A DNA stretch of 64,000 nt, taken from positions 39,201,402 to 39,265,401 of the forward strand of contig OV121086.1 of the NCBI GenBank assembly GCA_921293015.1, given 5' to 3'. The notes beneath the pieces are model-generated. The model was not told where the DNA came from, did no database searches, and saw nothing but the letters and a program-made list of their open reading frames with translations. Of this stretch, positions 1-12,946 are shown piece after piece. The translations under genes were made by a program, and so were the position numbers. Position 1 is the first letter of the stretch. Each line of letters begins with the position of its first letter. The stretch is from Phorcus lineatus. Taxonomy: Eukaryota > Mollusca > Gastropoda > Trochida > Trochidae.

Positions 1-1280
1 GACCTCCGACTGGTTTCCCTATCGGCAGATATTGCAACACACATTATCTTCAAAAATTTCATCTAATGAAAACTTCGCATGCACGGATAGCATGTTTGTT
101 GTCACCGATACCTATACAATGATGCAGTCTCAACGTAAGACGTCTGTGTTCAGTTCACGAGATTCAAAGTACATATTCTATCGTATATAGCTTTCCCGAG
201 GCATATGGAAATAACTGAGGATTTTCCAATGGTAACCTTTAATACGGCATCATTGAATGCACAGCTAATTTTGATTGCATACATTAAGGGATGTACATTT
301 GTTGACAAAGAAACGCTCGTATTACAACAGAGGCAAGCATAGGAATTTATGATAGAGCTACCTCTGTGAGGAGAGGATGTAATTGTTCTTGAAGTAGTCT
401 AAATCATACAAATGTAGGCTTTGAATAGTTGTTAAGTTTGCTACCAAATTAAAAATTCAGATTTAATATATATAATGTGTATATATAGACATTTGACATA
501 AACGATGTCAGGGTATCAGAGGATCTCTGGAAGTACTAACACACGTATACAGCAGGATAAAGATTTCATAACTGGAGTTTGATCCGTTAATGAACTGTAT
601 CAGCTGACTCTTTGTGATGTTCCTCTCTCCGGAAATCTCGAGTAAAGGGCAATAGATATATTTGCCAAAATAAAGAGAAAACAGATTACCAATGTAAGGA
701 ACGGGTCACAGTTACTGATAATCCGTCTTGCTCTAGCAACGTTAACAAATTCTCCTACATGTTGTGTCAAACCTCTGTTCAAGTATTTACAGCTGATCTA
801 TTCTTATAACGTGAATCTTATATATAGTGTATATTAGTTAAAAGACCTACTCAATACTATAAACCAAAGTTTGTCTTTGTGTCTGCTGTAAATAAGTTTC
901 TAAAATTGCGTTTGAATCATTGGCGCGCGCTACTGTACGGTTTCGATCACAAATCATGACGCTAACCCGTTTATTGTCATTAAACTGAACTGATAAGCAT
1001 AAGGATTCTGATTTTCTGAAAACAACCACTGCTTATCGATAAAATAACACCATTTATGAAGATTAACATATTTGACTCCGACAACATACTCTGTGGCGCT
1101 TTAAGAACAAAAGATTAAATACTTTTAATTAAATAATCTGAAAATGCTAAAAATGATATTGGTAACGTGTTATACCAACGGGCTACAGTAAAACGTTAGA
1201 CTAAAATGTTCGGTTGAACTGCACATATCAAATTAAATGATTGCGGACTTGCTTCACACTATAACTTTTATAAAGGTGGA
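1..1280. other. No recognisable gene
   Basis: AT-rich sequence with only short open frames, none over about 60 codons. No domain, repeat or RNA signature was seen. It could be intergenic or intronic. Confidence 0.6.
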
Positions 1281-1785
1281 TAAGTTTTGTCCTTTATGAC
1301 CTAAAGTTTAAAATGCCAGACACATAAATCATTTCCTTTTCTATTTAATTCAATATTGTCACCAACTCAAGAGTGTTTTTATGCTTTTGAATATAATCGT
1401 TCCTTCAAACAAGGCGTAGGTTTGAAGATATTAAATATAATGTTCATGGATTATCCATCTATCAAATCTTTTACAAATCTATACACATGAAACACTGCTT
1501 TTTGCATGACCATCCATTTCGCTGTACTTGCGTGCAAAGGGACTTTTTGCAAGAATAATTATATATTTTTGTCTGGAGAACGTTTTTCCAATGAGTGAGC
1601 TGCGTTATTTCGAGCTGAATTAATCAGACTTTTAACGAGTCGGTGATGACAAGCTTCGTGTAGTGATGAAGAGTTATTCTGTTAAATGGCGACATGGCAC
1701 GGCACTGTAATTCCAATTAGCGGGTAATTCGTCTGATAAATGGAGCATCTGAAGCCCCCATTCAATAAATATGCTTTACTTTGGT
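1281..1785. repeat. Family B repeat, copy 1
   Basis: A diverged block found five times in the first 13.5 kb, always in the same orientation. Recognisable landmarks are a TTTGTC-TTTATGACCTAA segment near its start, then about 280 bp later TTTGTCTGG, AATGAGTGAGCTGCG, GATGACAAGCTTCGTG, GGCGACATGGCACG, AATTCG.CTGATAAAT and TTTACTTTGG. Reading frames are not preserved between copies, so it looks non-coding. It may be an old transposable element or part of an old local duplication. Confidence 0.6.
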
Positions 1786-2254
1786 CATGTCAACGCTCTA
1801 GTGTTTCTAAAGATGTCTTGTTTGTTTAATTGAATGTGCCCGCTTTTGCGTAACTGGGTTGTTTTAAACATCAAAATAGATGTGCAGTTAACCATTTGAC
1901 GTGTATGAATTATAAGATTTTGAAATGATTTCACATTTTTACCGTTATTTGATTAACTGTGCATTTGTTCATAAAGTTTTCCTGTTCGAAATAGCTTATT
2001 GATTTCCAAATATATTAATGTAATGTAAATTGTTTTCATTTCATGAAGAGCATAAGCTATCGTTTCTCACACGAACACAACACAGGACAGTTGTTTAAAA
2101 CAGTAACATACTTACTACATCTTCATTTGGAAACTCATTGATTCATAACTTATTTACTCTTAAATGGGTATATTAAAATATACTTATATTTTGGTATATG
2201 TTGGAATAAAGAACTGAAGACAAAATACATACTTTTGTCAAGGTCATTTTTGAA

Positions 2255-2450
2255 GGCGTGGGCTGCGGTTATCCTGGCTGGATAAAAACAGCCAATCATG
2301 GGATTCTGTGATGACAAGCTCTTCGCAGTGATATAGAGTTGCAGAGCTTAGTGGCGACACGGCACGATATCGAAATTGAGGCTACTTACCAAACTGAGTA
2401 ATTCAGAATATAAAGTGAGCAGCATCCAGGCTTCATTTCATAACTATGTT
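2255..2450. repeat. Family B repeat, copy 2 (3' part)
   Basis: Shares GGGCTGCGG, GATGACAAGCTCTTCG, GTGGCGACACGGCACGATAT and AGCATCCAG with the other family B copies. It is closest to the copy at 7969-8172. Only the second half of the unit is recognisable. Confidence 0.55.
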
Positions 2451-2647
2451 TTGTAGGAGAGTTTTACTTTATCTTTATATTCTGAATCTGAAGCATGTAT
2501 GATTCACGGTGTTTTGACTAGCTTGAAGAGACAATTTTCTCATTTTTAATTAATATTTTTTGGTTTAACACGTCCAAAGGAGAAAGCAAAGAATGACTAG
2601 AAATAAAGCTTGTAGGGTACTCCTTTCATACTATTCCTTCTGATTTT

Positions 2648-2979
2648 CATCCTGCTTCATCAGCGTAATTGAATCCGCTGATCGAGCTCCTTCCATATAC
2701 CCTGATATCCTTTAGGCCAAAAGCCTCGTAATGCTAGCTATCTAACCAGCCAATGAGACGACTCGCATTCAGCAACAGCGGCACAACCCGGATGGAAAAT
2801 TCAAAAGAGTAGCTTCCAGCTCCTTGGATAACGCCATTTCATTGGCTGAAACAATAACAGGTGAGCACAGCCACGAACATAAAGCCGCGCCAGACGAACG
2901 AGGGATTTGGATCGAAGGAGATCAGGGCATTTGGAAGGAACTCGATCAGCGGATTCAATTACGCTGTTGTAGCAGGATG
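2648..2979. mobile_element. Fold-back (MITE-like) element, copy 1
   Basis: The left arm (CATCCTGCTTCATCAGCG, then GAATCCGCTGATCGAG, CTTCC and CCCTGAT) is repeated as its reverse complement at the right end (CTCGATCAGCGGATTC ... AGCAGGATG). The outer ~60 bp of the arms match at roughly 85-90 percent by eye and similarity continues weakly inward to about 100 bp. There is no coding capacity beyond short frames. The core AGCTCCTTCCATATACCCTG recurs at 13.6 and 17.3 kb, which defines a family. Confidence 0.65.
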
Positions 2980-3082
2980 TCTGATCTATGTTCATGTAAG
3001 TGGTTATTTTGTAACTATTGTTAGAAGGTTTCTTTATCAAAATGAAAACATGCATACAGATATACAGTATAAAGAAGAACAA

Positions 3083-3160
3083 GCTGTTATGGATCGTCAA
3101 TTTCTTTATTGCACGAAATGCGACGTTTCGGTGTAGACACTAACACCATTATCAAGCAAG
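3083..3160 (-). repeat. Retroelement-like tail, copy 1
   Basis: On the minus strand the segment reads CTACACCGAAACGTCGC, then CAATAAAGAAATTGACGATC. Two other copies (15.6 and 17.55 kb) share CCGAAAC.TCGC followed by CAATAAA and ATCC. It resembles the non-coding ends of Penelope-like elements, but no coding part is present, so the class is only a suggestion. It abuts an inverted repeat at 3139-3200. Confidence 0.35.
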
Positions 3161-3200
3161 CGTTAAGTGATCATCACTTGCTTGATAACGGTGTTAGTTT
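3139..3200. repeat. Hairpin beside retroelement-like tail
   Basis: CTAACACCATTATCAAGCAAG is followed about 16 bp later by its near-perfect inverted copy CTTGCTTGATAACGGTGTTAG. The stem is about 24 bp with one or two mismatches. It could arise from two head-to-head copies of the adjacent tail. Confidence 0.65.
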
Positions 3201-3611
3201 TGCAATCAAGAATGTCTGTTTGAGTATATTTTGTTTATATGTTAACTTACCAATTATTTAGGTTGCAATGAAATTGAGCTTACAATCCATGGGTTAGATG
3301 GTGACACTACATGCAATCAATATTGGTCTACTATGTCCATTTTCTAGCATGTTGGTTAAAGATGCCGTCACTGATGTTTGTGAAGTTGTACTTACATTGC
3401 TGCTCATTATTATCATGTTAAAACCAGCACATCAGATTATTCTTATCTCTGATTTTCATCCCATTAATCTCTGGACAGTTATGCTTTTCAACAAGATGAA
3501 ACCTGACTAAGACCTTTTGTAAATAGTAATTGTAAAAAGAACCAATAGTTTTATGAAAAAGCAGCATGGACGATGGTAGACTTCTATATCGAAACAATAA
3601 TATATATTTCT
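3201..3611. other. No recognisable gene
   Basis: Contains a 70-codon open frame at 3298-3510 (+) with no recognisable domain or splice context. It is probably spurious. Confidence 0.5.
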
Positions 3612-3730
3612 TCGATTGTGACCTCTGCGTCCGCAGATACCTCATAAAAGTGAAATGTCAATTTGGATCGCTGCTTCTGGATTATAATTTTCTGTGATGC
3701 CTTTGTTGTCAAATAGAAAAGCAAATACAC
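3612..3730. repeat. Family A repeat, copy 1 (partial)
   Basis: Shares TGTGACCTCTGCGTC, AAATGTCAATTTGGA and CTGCTTCT with the copies at 5831-6066 and 11157-11426. All three are in the same orientation. No conserved protein frame is convincing across the three. Confidence 0.5.
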
Positions 3731-3741
3731 AGTACAATCCG

Positions 3742-3946
3742 GGAACAGAAATCAACAAACGTCTTTTATTAACATTCTTCTTTCAATGATGTTATTGTAT
3801 ATCAACATGAAGAAGAATAAAGAAATAAGTTCTGTGTCATTTTGGAACAGAGATCAACAAACGTCTTTTATTAACATTCATCTTTAAATGATGTTATTGT
3901 ATATCAACATGAAGAAGAATAAAGAAATAAGTTCAGTGTCATCTTG
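3742..3946. repeat. Tandem duplication, 102-bp unit x2
   Basis: The unit from GGAACAGAAATCAACAAACG to the GTGTCAT segment is repeated once with a period of 102 bp and about 95 percent identity by eye. It is a recent local duplication with no coding content. Confidence 0.85.
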
Positions 3947-5830
3947 GGCGGCAAATCGTCTCAAGAAATACATATAGAGAACCCTTGCAGCAATCCTTGG
4001 GGACAGAACGATACATGTGGACTGATGATCCATTACTGCTGTTACAGTGATCTATAGTTTTGGTTTCCTCATGATTTTCTTTTTAGGTTCATTCCGTTCG
4101 TGGTATTTTGTGTTATGTCAACCTTAGGACAATCCAAAGCTTTGGAAATATTATTTTGTCACGTACATTGATTATACATTAGGTTTGTATTATCATTATA
4201 ATTTAAGTCATTATTATACATTAAGTCATTAGTCATTAGTCCCATGTACAGTTAAAATTCCTCTGGATAACATTTAAATCACTAAACTTCCTAATGATGA
4301 AAGGAAATAATCTTTTTGACATATAAATGACACTATTTTGTATATCAGTTTTATCAAATTGAATGTGCAAAGAGTCATATAAAAATTCAAATCTTTGTCA
4401 ATTTTTTTTCTTTTTTGTGTGTTTTTATCTTTAAATTTTAATCTATAAAGGTACACTTATGATGGAACATAAAATCAAATACTTATTGATATGGCATCAT
4501 AATGTTGATCGCCAAATTACTGGAGTACAAACACCAGAGAGAGAATTCTTATCATGACTTTTAATTGTTTCTCTCATGATATTCTGGTGAACAATATCAC
4601 TATCAATTCTACATATATTCATTATAAGGTAAGGGGTCAATCAATTACTCGTGGGAAGTTTGCAGCAAGTTTTATGAAGCACTTTCAAATTACACTTAAA
4701 GATTCACGAATTTTTCAATTATTTTATTACATTCTTCAGTTAATTTGATAGTTTAACTACAAACAAAAACATAAACATATGAAAGAGACACTCGTTCATT
4801 TTCAATTATTTGGCTGTCTCAAGCACCTTAATATATACAACGTCATTGAGATCCGTATCAGAACAATGACTAGCATTTTGAACTATATGCAAAAGTGAGT
4901 TGATTCAACTAATTAATATCCACAATAACATATTTTGAAATACCTAACTATTCTTTTAAAAAAAAAAAACAATGTTGGGTGGGTGTAAAAGCAGTAAAGC
5001 TACAGGTACGTTATTTCGTTCATGCGATTTGTATATTTTGTTAACAGATTCAGTTTAAAATTAGGGCAATTCAAACGTTTCGTTTGAAATTCACTTTTAA
5101 TATCTTTTTTTATTAAAATGGTTGGCATCATTAACGTTGGAAAAAGTACAAACGTATGTGGTTTGGATACCTATGAAAAGAAATAACATCAAATACTGTT
5201 ACTTTTGTTTGCATGGTTATAATCTTTAATACAATGGAGACGTTGCTGAATGTCGGGTTGAAACTGTAGGGTCACCATCTGTTGTTGCCAGACATTTGAA
5301 AGTTTATCAGAGAACAATATGTTGTTAATGAACGTTTCCTGCACACCAATTCCACCGAAACAGAGCCCGATATTTGTTCATCAAAGACGTAGCACCCATG
5401 TCCAGGATCTCTACATCTGGGTCAATCATTCGCGTCACCGTCTTGTCACAGTCATACTTCTCAGTAACTCATCCATGAAACAAAATTCTTCTCAAACTTT
5501 CAGTAAATAGTTTGCATAAAGTTGATATTCGACCAAGAAGATCAGCTATCGCCCCTAGGGTGAAAGACTTCAAACTGTGTAGTCACCAAAAGCGATATTG
5601 GAAAATTAGTAAATGAAACCTTTGAATCTGGCGGAAAGTCTGGTAAAGTGTACAAACAAAATTTCGTCAGAAAGGCAATATGGGAAATAACGCGTCTTAG
5701 TACGATGTACCGTAGGAAAGTTACCAATTTAAAAGACAAAATATGTTGATTCATATACCATGGTTTCTATCGTAACAAAAACCAATGTTCTTGTGCAATA
5801 CAGGAAGATCAAAGATTCTTCTAAAAAAAA
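3947..5830. other. No confident gene
   Basis: AT-rich, with a short A-run near 4960. One weak exon candidate starts at an ATG at 4554 and stays open for 25 codons to an AAG|GTAAGG donor-like site near 4630. It has no other support and is not called a gene. Confidence 0.4.
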
Positions 5831-6066
5831 TAACCAGACAGACAAGGAACATTACAAGTCAGTTGAGTCAATCAATAACATTCCCCCTTTTGTGACCTGC
5901 TCGCCTCAAGAGGCCCCTCAAAAATCAACTTGGAAATATGCTTCTTGATGGGAAATATCTTTGATGTCTGGCTTGTCTAATGGAAAACCGAATACAAATC
6001 AAAAACCCAAGAATAAAATAGACAAGGACAAACTTGTGAATGACTATCGACTTGGTGATGAAAAAT
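5831..6066. repeat. Family A repeat, copy 2
   Basis: Aligns with 11157-11426 through AACCAGACAGACAAGGAACAT, GAGTCAATCAATAACA, GACCTGCTCG, GCTTCTTGATGGGAAAT and TATCGACTTGGTGATGAAAA. A 60-codon open frame ends at the same TGA context in both copies, but internal indels shift the frame. That argues against a functional exon. Confidence 0.6.
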
Positions 6067-6182
6067 GTTCATATAATTAAAAGATTAGGGTGAGAATTAA
6101 GTTCACTGAACACCATCCTCAATTAGATTTACAAGGGGAAAGGTGTACATGACTATCGACTTGGTGATGAACAATGTTCATG
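6039..6182. repeat. Duplicated ~32-bp motif
   Basis: GACTATCGACTTGGTGATGA followed by A/C-AATGTTCAT occurs at about 6040 and again at about 6150. The first copy is the end of the family A block, so part of that block was duplicated locally. Confidence 0.75.
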
Positions 6183-6687
6183 TACACAGCATAGAATTAG
6201 AATATAAGGTTACAAAATAAGTTGATAAGTTGAAAACAAAATAAAAATCACCAACGATAAGCCCCATACACTGAGCAACCATATATAAGAACTATACATA
6301 TATACACCGAACTTAGCAACAATAACTTATTTAACATTGTCAAATAGTTGTTTACCAAAGTTTTCACATTCTAACTACTTTTTATTTCTCATAATAAACT
6401 CCCTTAAATGGATTTTCCTCGAAGATTTTCATCTTCTTATTAATTTTCATTCACCTTGAACTCGTTTATCTTTATCACAATATCAAATTTTATACATATC
6501 CTATTCAATATACCACTTAAGAACCAATAAAAAAACATATTTAAAATTGAATAAACACAACGGAGAATTATATCGGTAGCACACATGTTGAATTGCAGAA
6601 AGAACTTGTTACAAAGTTATAAAGTACTGTATTCAATTTCAGTAGACATAACCGCAGACTTATCGAGTAAGTTTATCTCAGTAAGCT

Positions 6688-7176
6688 GGAAGAGTTTTGT
6701 CATTTATGACCTAAGGTTTACAATGTCACACATATCAATCGTTATTTTCATATTGGAATCAATATTTTTCATGAATGAGCGCAACTTAATGTTTTTAAAA
6801 CGCCATATTTATTTATACAACAAGTAGATCTGAAGACAAGAAAATCATATATCATCACACTCAATAAAATTTTGTTTGAATTTATGCACAGAAAACATCT
6901 TGTTGCGTTTTTACTGCTATTGCGTGCACAAGTACGGGGTTTTTCGAGAGTCATTTTATATCTTTGGCGTTCATTTTCCAAAGAATGAGCAATTTTATTT
7001 CAAGCTGAATAAAAACGACTGTTACCGCTGTCAGTGATTCATTCAGCTTCATTCAGTGATAAAAGGTTACACTGCGAAATACTGAAAGGTGGTATGGCAG
7101 TGTTATTCTGAATAGCGGGTAATTCAGCTGATAAATTGAGCATCCCAAGATTGCACTCCATAAACTTTACTTTGGC
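6688..7176. repeat. Family B repeat, copy 3
   Basis: Matches copy 1 along its full length: TTTGTCATTTATGACCTAAG at the start, AAGAATGAGCAATTTTATTTC and TAGCGGGTAATTCAGCTGATAAAT, then TTTACTTTGGCAAT at the end. The spacing between its two conserved halves (about 260 bp) is similar to copies 1 and 5. Confidence 0.6.
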
Positions 7177-7968
7177 AATTTGAAGGTTGTTGTATTTTGT
7201 TGCATCATCGTTGTCTTTATAAATTTGTTCAAATGTTATAAACACTAAAATAAATCGTCCCAAACTAGAGACACAGCATAATCATCAGCAGGAACTTAGG
7301 GTTTCGCCTTTGTCTATGCCGACTTCTCCACAGCTAGCATAAAATGGTCATTTTATATGAATGTATCACAAAAGACAATTAGTCAATAAAATCATGGAGT
7401 TGCACTAGTAGCATTCAGATGTCATGAGTATCATTTGACGTCAACAATTTTTAAACATCATTTTTCTTTATTGATTTCAGAACTCTTTACTCTGCACTTT
7501 GACTTTGAATGTGAACATGGTAAAAATCGTTTTCAGGGGTATAATCAACATTTGATTAATCTGAGTTCTCAAAAACCTGCTCATGATTTGATTAAAGGGT
7601 GAGCATAACACTAACCAATATCCAGTTACCCTGACCTTTGACATTCAAGGTCACACAATAAATGATCACTATTTTATTTTGATTAACAATCATGACGCAA
7701 TGATTAAAAGTGATAACTGTTAAAATGAGACATTTTCACAAAACTTAGACCTTGGCCTTTGACGGATTAAATCGGCTACCTGTTCAAGTCTCAGTATTTC
7801 TCCATAGTTGATACACGGCGATTGAAACAGTTTAAAACCCTAAAGCAGCCTCGACCTTCTCTTATAAGACATGCATTATAAGTGTTTCTCTGTATTAAGA
7901 GCCAACGCCAATTTCAATATACATAAGCGTGAGAAAAAATAGACTAACTATGTAAAGAAATGACATCT
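7177..7968. other. No recognisable gene
   Basis: Only short frames and no repeat or domain signature seen. Confidence 0.55.
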
Positions 7969-8172
7969 TTTTGTCTGGCTCACGTTTCGTAAAGAATGAG
8001 CTGCGGTTAATCAAGCTGAATATATAATCTGACAATCATAGGAATCTGTGATGACAAGCTCTTTGCAATGATGAAGGGTTGCAGGGCCTAATGGCGACAT
8101 AGCACGATATGGAAATGGCAACGTCCACATACTGTGAGGAAATCTATGAATAAATTGTGCAACCCAGACCTG
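7969..8172. repeat. Family B repeat, copy 4 (3' part)
   Basis: Shares TTTGTCTGGC, AAAGAATGAGCTGCGG, GATGACAAGCTCTTTGC, AATGGCGACATAGCACGATA with copy 2. It is truncated relative to copies 1, 3 and 5. Confidence 0.6.
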
Positions 8173-8284
8173 TTTGATAAAATATTCTTTCATGACAAGA
8201 GTAAAAGCAATTCGAAATGATTTATGCCTTCTTCTTTCACTGGACTCTTGCGCACTTCAATGCAAAACCTTTTAATTCATATTT

Positions 8285-8527
8285 AAACTTAATTCAAATA
8301 ATCGTCAAGGGCGATATTTACTTTTGATTATGAATAAATATTGAAAAACCATCACGATATATAAGAAAACGACCTTTACATTGACTTAAATCAAATTTAA
8401 AAAAAAAATTATTAATTCAAATAATCGTCAAGGGCGATATTTACTTTTGATTATGAATAAATATTGAAAAACCATCACGATATATAAGAAAACGACCTTT
8501 ACATTGACTTAAATCAAATTTAAAAAC
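8285..8527. repeat. Near-identical tandem duplication, 123-bp unit x2
   Basis: The segment AATTCAAATAATCGTCAAGG ... AAATCAAATTTAAAA occurs twice in a row (about 8291 and 8414). Essentially the only differences are in the A-run at the junction. The lack of divergence indicates a very recent duplication, or an assembly artefact. Confidence 0.9.
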
Positions 8528-10934
8528 AAAAATTTGTGTCATCGATCATGGCCGTTGACAGTTTAAATGTCAACGTGTGATTAATGACACATTGTTCAGC
8601 AAGACACAGAAACAATATAGTTAAATCACATACCCTTCATCATTAAAAGTCAATTCTACATGTATGAACCAACAAACATTATTATGAAGATGGGATTTGT
8701 GTATGGTAATTTACTTGGTATATTCTCTCAATGTGCTGTATACGGGAGGATAATCAACTAAGAATAATAACGCACTTAAAACAACATTTTAATATTAAAA
8801 AGCCATCAAATGTGGTAGAATTTATAATTTTTATTTACTCTTTTATCTTTAGTGAGGGAGTATTTACAGAGTGAGTCCTTATCGACCGATAGTGGCAGCT
8901 TGGTATATGAATGTATGCTTTGTCAGTGTAGTTAAAGTAAAGCAAATGACATCCAATTTACATGATATTTTCACTAAGATACACCAATAGCTTACCAAAC
9001 TTTCGGTTTGCAGCTGTAAGTAAGACAAATTGTATTTTCCTTTTATCCCTTGAGAATATTTGCGAATGTGGCAGAGTATATTGATCAATGATAAATTCAT
9101 GTCCGGAAAATCAGTTAATAAGTACGATTTTGCAATGTTTTCAAATTTTTTTTGGTGTGAAAATCAATTTGTATAATGCAATTGAAAATTGGTTTTGACG
9201 ATGAAATTTACATAGGTAAACACATAACATTACTTGAATTCTATTATTATTATTATTCATATATTCATATTTTATTTCTGTTCCCATGTTTGCTGCAAAA
9301 ATAGAAATGTAATAAGATACGTTGAATATCTTTAAAAGTTGGCCACTTTGACGTTTTTGTTGCCGATTGAGTGAAGTTAAAGATTCATTTGCCTATTGCA
9401 CTTTTGATTCTCTCTATGGCCTAATGGGTCATCTGTGTATCATCATAGTTGCCCTAACCGGCAATCGAGGGAAGACATGGTACAAAGATGGTACATCAGA
9501 TCCTATGACCAGATGGAGAACATAAAACGCATTTATCTTACCGTCATCGAACTAATGAAACTCCTGAACACGGCGTGCGTCATTATCTAACGCCAGTTAA
9601 GCGTTATGCCCCACCTCTTCTTGGCGTCGAGCTGTTGCTATGACAGCAGGGTACATGAGATCTTTACATCGTGAGAGATAATAGTGGCGGGGTATATAAA
9701 ATGAAATGCATCGGCCGTCAGCCAATCAAAATCGGTTATTTTACTGTAAGGTCAGATACAATCATTTAAAAAAAAACTTTGTTCAGTTGCTGCATAAACA
9801 TGACGTAAAACATTTCTTTAAAATGCATAATGTGTTTATGTAGATTGTTTGAGAAACACACATTGAAGCGTTTGTCAATCTAAGGTGCGTGCAAATTGTG
9901 GAATTCTTTGGCAATTGAGACATTTAGGGGAAATAATAATTCTAAGCGATAAGAAAAAATTCAACACGAAGTAAGCGTAGTATTAAATGTGTACATATCC
10001 AAATGCAATTTAACTGCTAAAAGTGGATTCAGGTAAAAACGATTATTTGTGTTATATTCCGGTCTATAGCCCTGGCAACTAATTGTCACAGATCATATTT
10101 GCAGCTTAAATTCGATTATTATCATAAGTTGTGATTTATCATTTTCAGTAAGAATTCAATACGTATTTATTTGGCTGCAGTTTTGGTTCTTTTACTGAGA
10201 AATCATACTTCTTTATATAATCTTTTCTGAAAACACTATAAAATGTGTAATTTGAAATATCTTTAGGCCGTAAAACGATAGATAACTCATACTCAAGCAG
10301 TTCTTAGTTGGAATATGAAGGCAAGATATTCGTTGTTAATGATGAATTACTTAAAAACCTATCTGTATTTCAATTAAATGTCTTACTTTAAATGCAGTAG
10401 AATGTTAAACAACTTTCCTATGGGATCGAAAGTCAATACCTTACAATTTTCTCAAATACTTAAGAGCAATTTAAACCATTTCAAAACCAGAACAGGAGAT
10501 ACAAGGAATAACAGAACGGCCATTACATTACTCTATTGAGACATACATCCATTAGTAGATTAAGCAGAGGCCTTCTAGATATTACGAGTGTATTCAAGTG
10601 CATTCACTGTAGGGAATACAGTAAGTGATTGATGATGTTACTGGTCAAAGTATGCTTCGACCGAACTGGCAAAATAATATGCCGTGGCATTTTTAACCCT
10701 ATATGTACTTTGTTAATTTTGAGTTGGTAACCTATTGTTTATTCAAATAGGTGGATCCTTTGATTTGTAAATCTTTTGATATATAAAGAATAGTGAAGCG
10801 GTAAGTAGAGCTTTAGCAAGTTACTTTAAAAGAGATCTGTATGTATCATCTCCAAAATCAAATAGACATAAATGATTCGGATAATTTTGCATGATCATAT
10901 GATGCACATATTTTTCCTCTCATGCCTCTCATTG
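8528..10934. other. No recognisable gene
   Basis: No convincing coding exon. A TATATAAA motif at about 9692, in a GC-richer patch (9560-9720), could be a promoter-like element but has no gene next to it that can be supported. Confidence 0.5.
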
Positions 10935-10935
10935 T

Positions 10936-10947
10936 ATGATGTCTCTC

Positions 10948-10998
<51 letters not shown>

Positions 10999-11001
10999 AT
11001 C

Positions 11002-11073
<72 letters not shown>
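10936..11073. repeat. (CT)n / (CTCTAT)n microsatellite
   Basis: About 135 bp of CT repeats interrupted by a central CTCTAT block. Open frames on both strands here (Ser-Leu, Arg-Glu and Ile-Glu repeats) are products of the repeat. Confidence 0.97.
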
Positions 11074-11077
<4 letters not shown>

Positions 11078-11156
11078 CATCCCTGTGTTGCGATTGTAAC
11101 AAATATTTGAAATCCTGGTGCAATACATGAAGATGAAAACAGCACTTTCCTTCCAT

Positions 11157-11426
11157 AAATAACGAGACGGACAGGGAACATGAAAATTGTATAACCTTGA
11201 GTCAATCAATAACAAGATCTAAGAAACAGTCACCCTCATCTGACCTGCTCGTCTCAGGGTGCGCCACAAAAGAGGAAATGTCAATTTGGACCACTGCTTC
11301 TTGATGGGAAATTTCTTTGACGTCTGTCTGGTGGAATGGAAATCTAAACACTAATCATAATCCAAGAATAGAATTTACATGACCCAACATGTGCAGGTTA
11401 TCGACTGGCTGATGAAAAGGGCTTTT
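11157..11426. repeat. Family A repeat, copy 3
   Basis: Longest family A copy. Shares AACGAGACGGACAGGGAACA, GAGTCAATCAATAACA, TGACCTGCTCGTCTCA, AAATGTCAATTTGGAC, GCTTCTTGATGGGAAAT and TATCGACTGGCTGATGAAAA with the other copies. Confidence 0.6.
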
Positions 11427-12946
11427 CACGAATCTCTTTTTCATTGTATCGTCTACACCGATGAGTAACAGGAAGTGTTAAGATAAACTATAAGTGGATC
11501 GAATAATTTTTTATCTACATAGATGTAGTTATGAATGATTCATATTAACAGAGGTATCACATGCATATTTTGAGATCTTCTTAATATTCAATAGGCAGAA
11601 AACATTTCTATTTAAAAAAATTCATTCACAAATCAAATTCATATTTGACAATTTTTGTCCAGAAAGAAACATTTGGGGTTAAACCATAAATCAATACATC
11701 TAAACTCATGGTGTATCTAATTTGTTTTAAAAATGTATAACTGCATTGCTTGTTACAATGTACGAGTTTAAAGAGATATAGGGAGTTAAGAAATTGTTAT
11801 TACCCGTTATTGAACGATGGCATGAAGTAAGTATGTGAACGTTTTTGAGTCGAATGGAACGCCTCATCACATATTTTCAACACATTTTCAACCAGATCAA
11901 GGATTTCCATGAATGCATTCAAGAGCTTTATCCATGCTCGTCTGTGACTTAGATACATAGACTTCACACATTCATAAAAGAAGGCATGTACATGTATGTG
12001 TATTTTGAATAAGCATAAGGAGAGTGTCGTTTTAATCTAAAACCTGTGTACACATGCATTATTTATGCGCTTATCAAATCCTCGACTGTAGCAAATCTTT
12101 GTTCAATACTTATATAGTAAATAACCGATATAAAAACGAGTAATCATATTGACAGTAAACAGACATCCTCATAATAACTCTCAATATAAACATTTAATAC
12201 AGTAACAAATATCGTCATATTGCATAAAGAAAATTCTCAGGACATGACATCACATCGTAGACAAGCTTAAAATCGGACAATAGATTAAACAATCAAATCA
12301 TATCATTTTGTAAATGTTTCTTTTAAAGTAACATGTAACTATTTCAACCTTTTTGGATGTAAATAATAGCATTTAGGAACATAGCAACTGCTCATGTTTA
12401 TCAAGTCAAAATCTAAATCTCACCATTTGGTCTCCTGCTGCAGGAATTGGCTCCCCCAAATGTCATAGCTCTTGATTTCATTCACCGACTACAAAGAAAA
12501 CTCTTATATCTATTCCCCTGAATCCCATTATGCCATCGTAACTGAAAATGTATCAATGAAGAAATAGTAAACAAAAACAATTTGGTTTTTTTATGTTAAG
12601 AAGTCCAATTTGCATCTAAATGTTAACCGTGTTGTGCTTCATCCAAGCTAATGAAAATGGAATCTAACCCCTTGATTCATTCGATGTCATAATATTGACA
12701 GGGAATCTTCATACTTCTTCCTGTGTTCTCTTTCTATCTCATATGGAAAACGATTTAACATAGCAATGTGTCTAGTATGGTACTCTGCTTACATATATTT
12801 GAAGATTTATTCCATTGATGTTTCAAAGCAAGTTGACGACATTCCATTAACATGAATGTATATGTTTACTAAACTATGAAATACACACTAAACTAAAATC
12901 TAAAACAGCAAAAAACGTTCGTGAAACTGTAATGTCAACAAAGTGG
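11427..12946. other. No recognisable gene
   Basis: AT-rich, with only short frames. Nothing supported. Confidence 0.55.

Noticed and set aside
10872-11215. Open frames of Ser-Leu or Arg-Glu repeats
   Set aside because: Products of the CT microsatellite.
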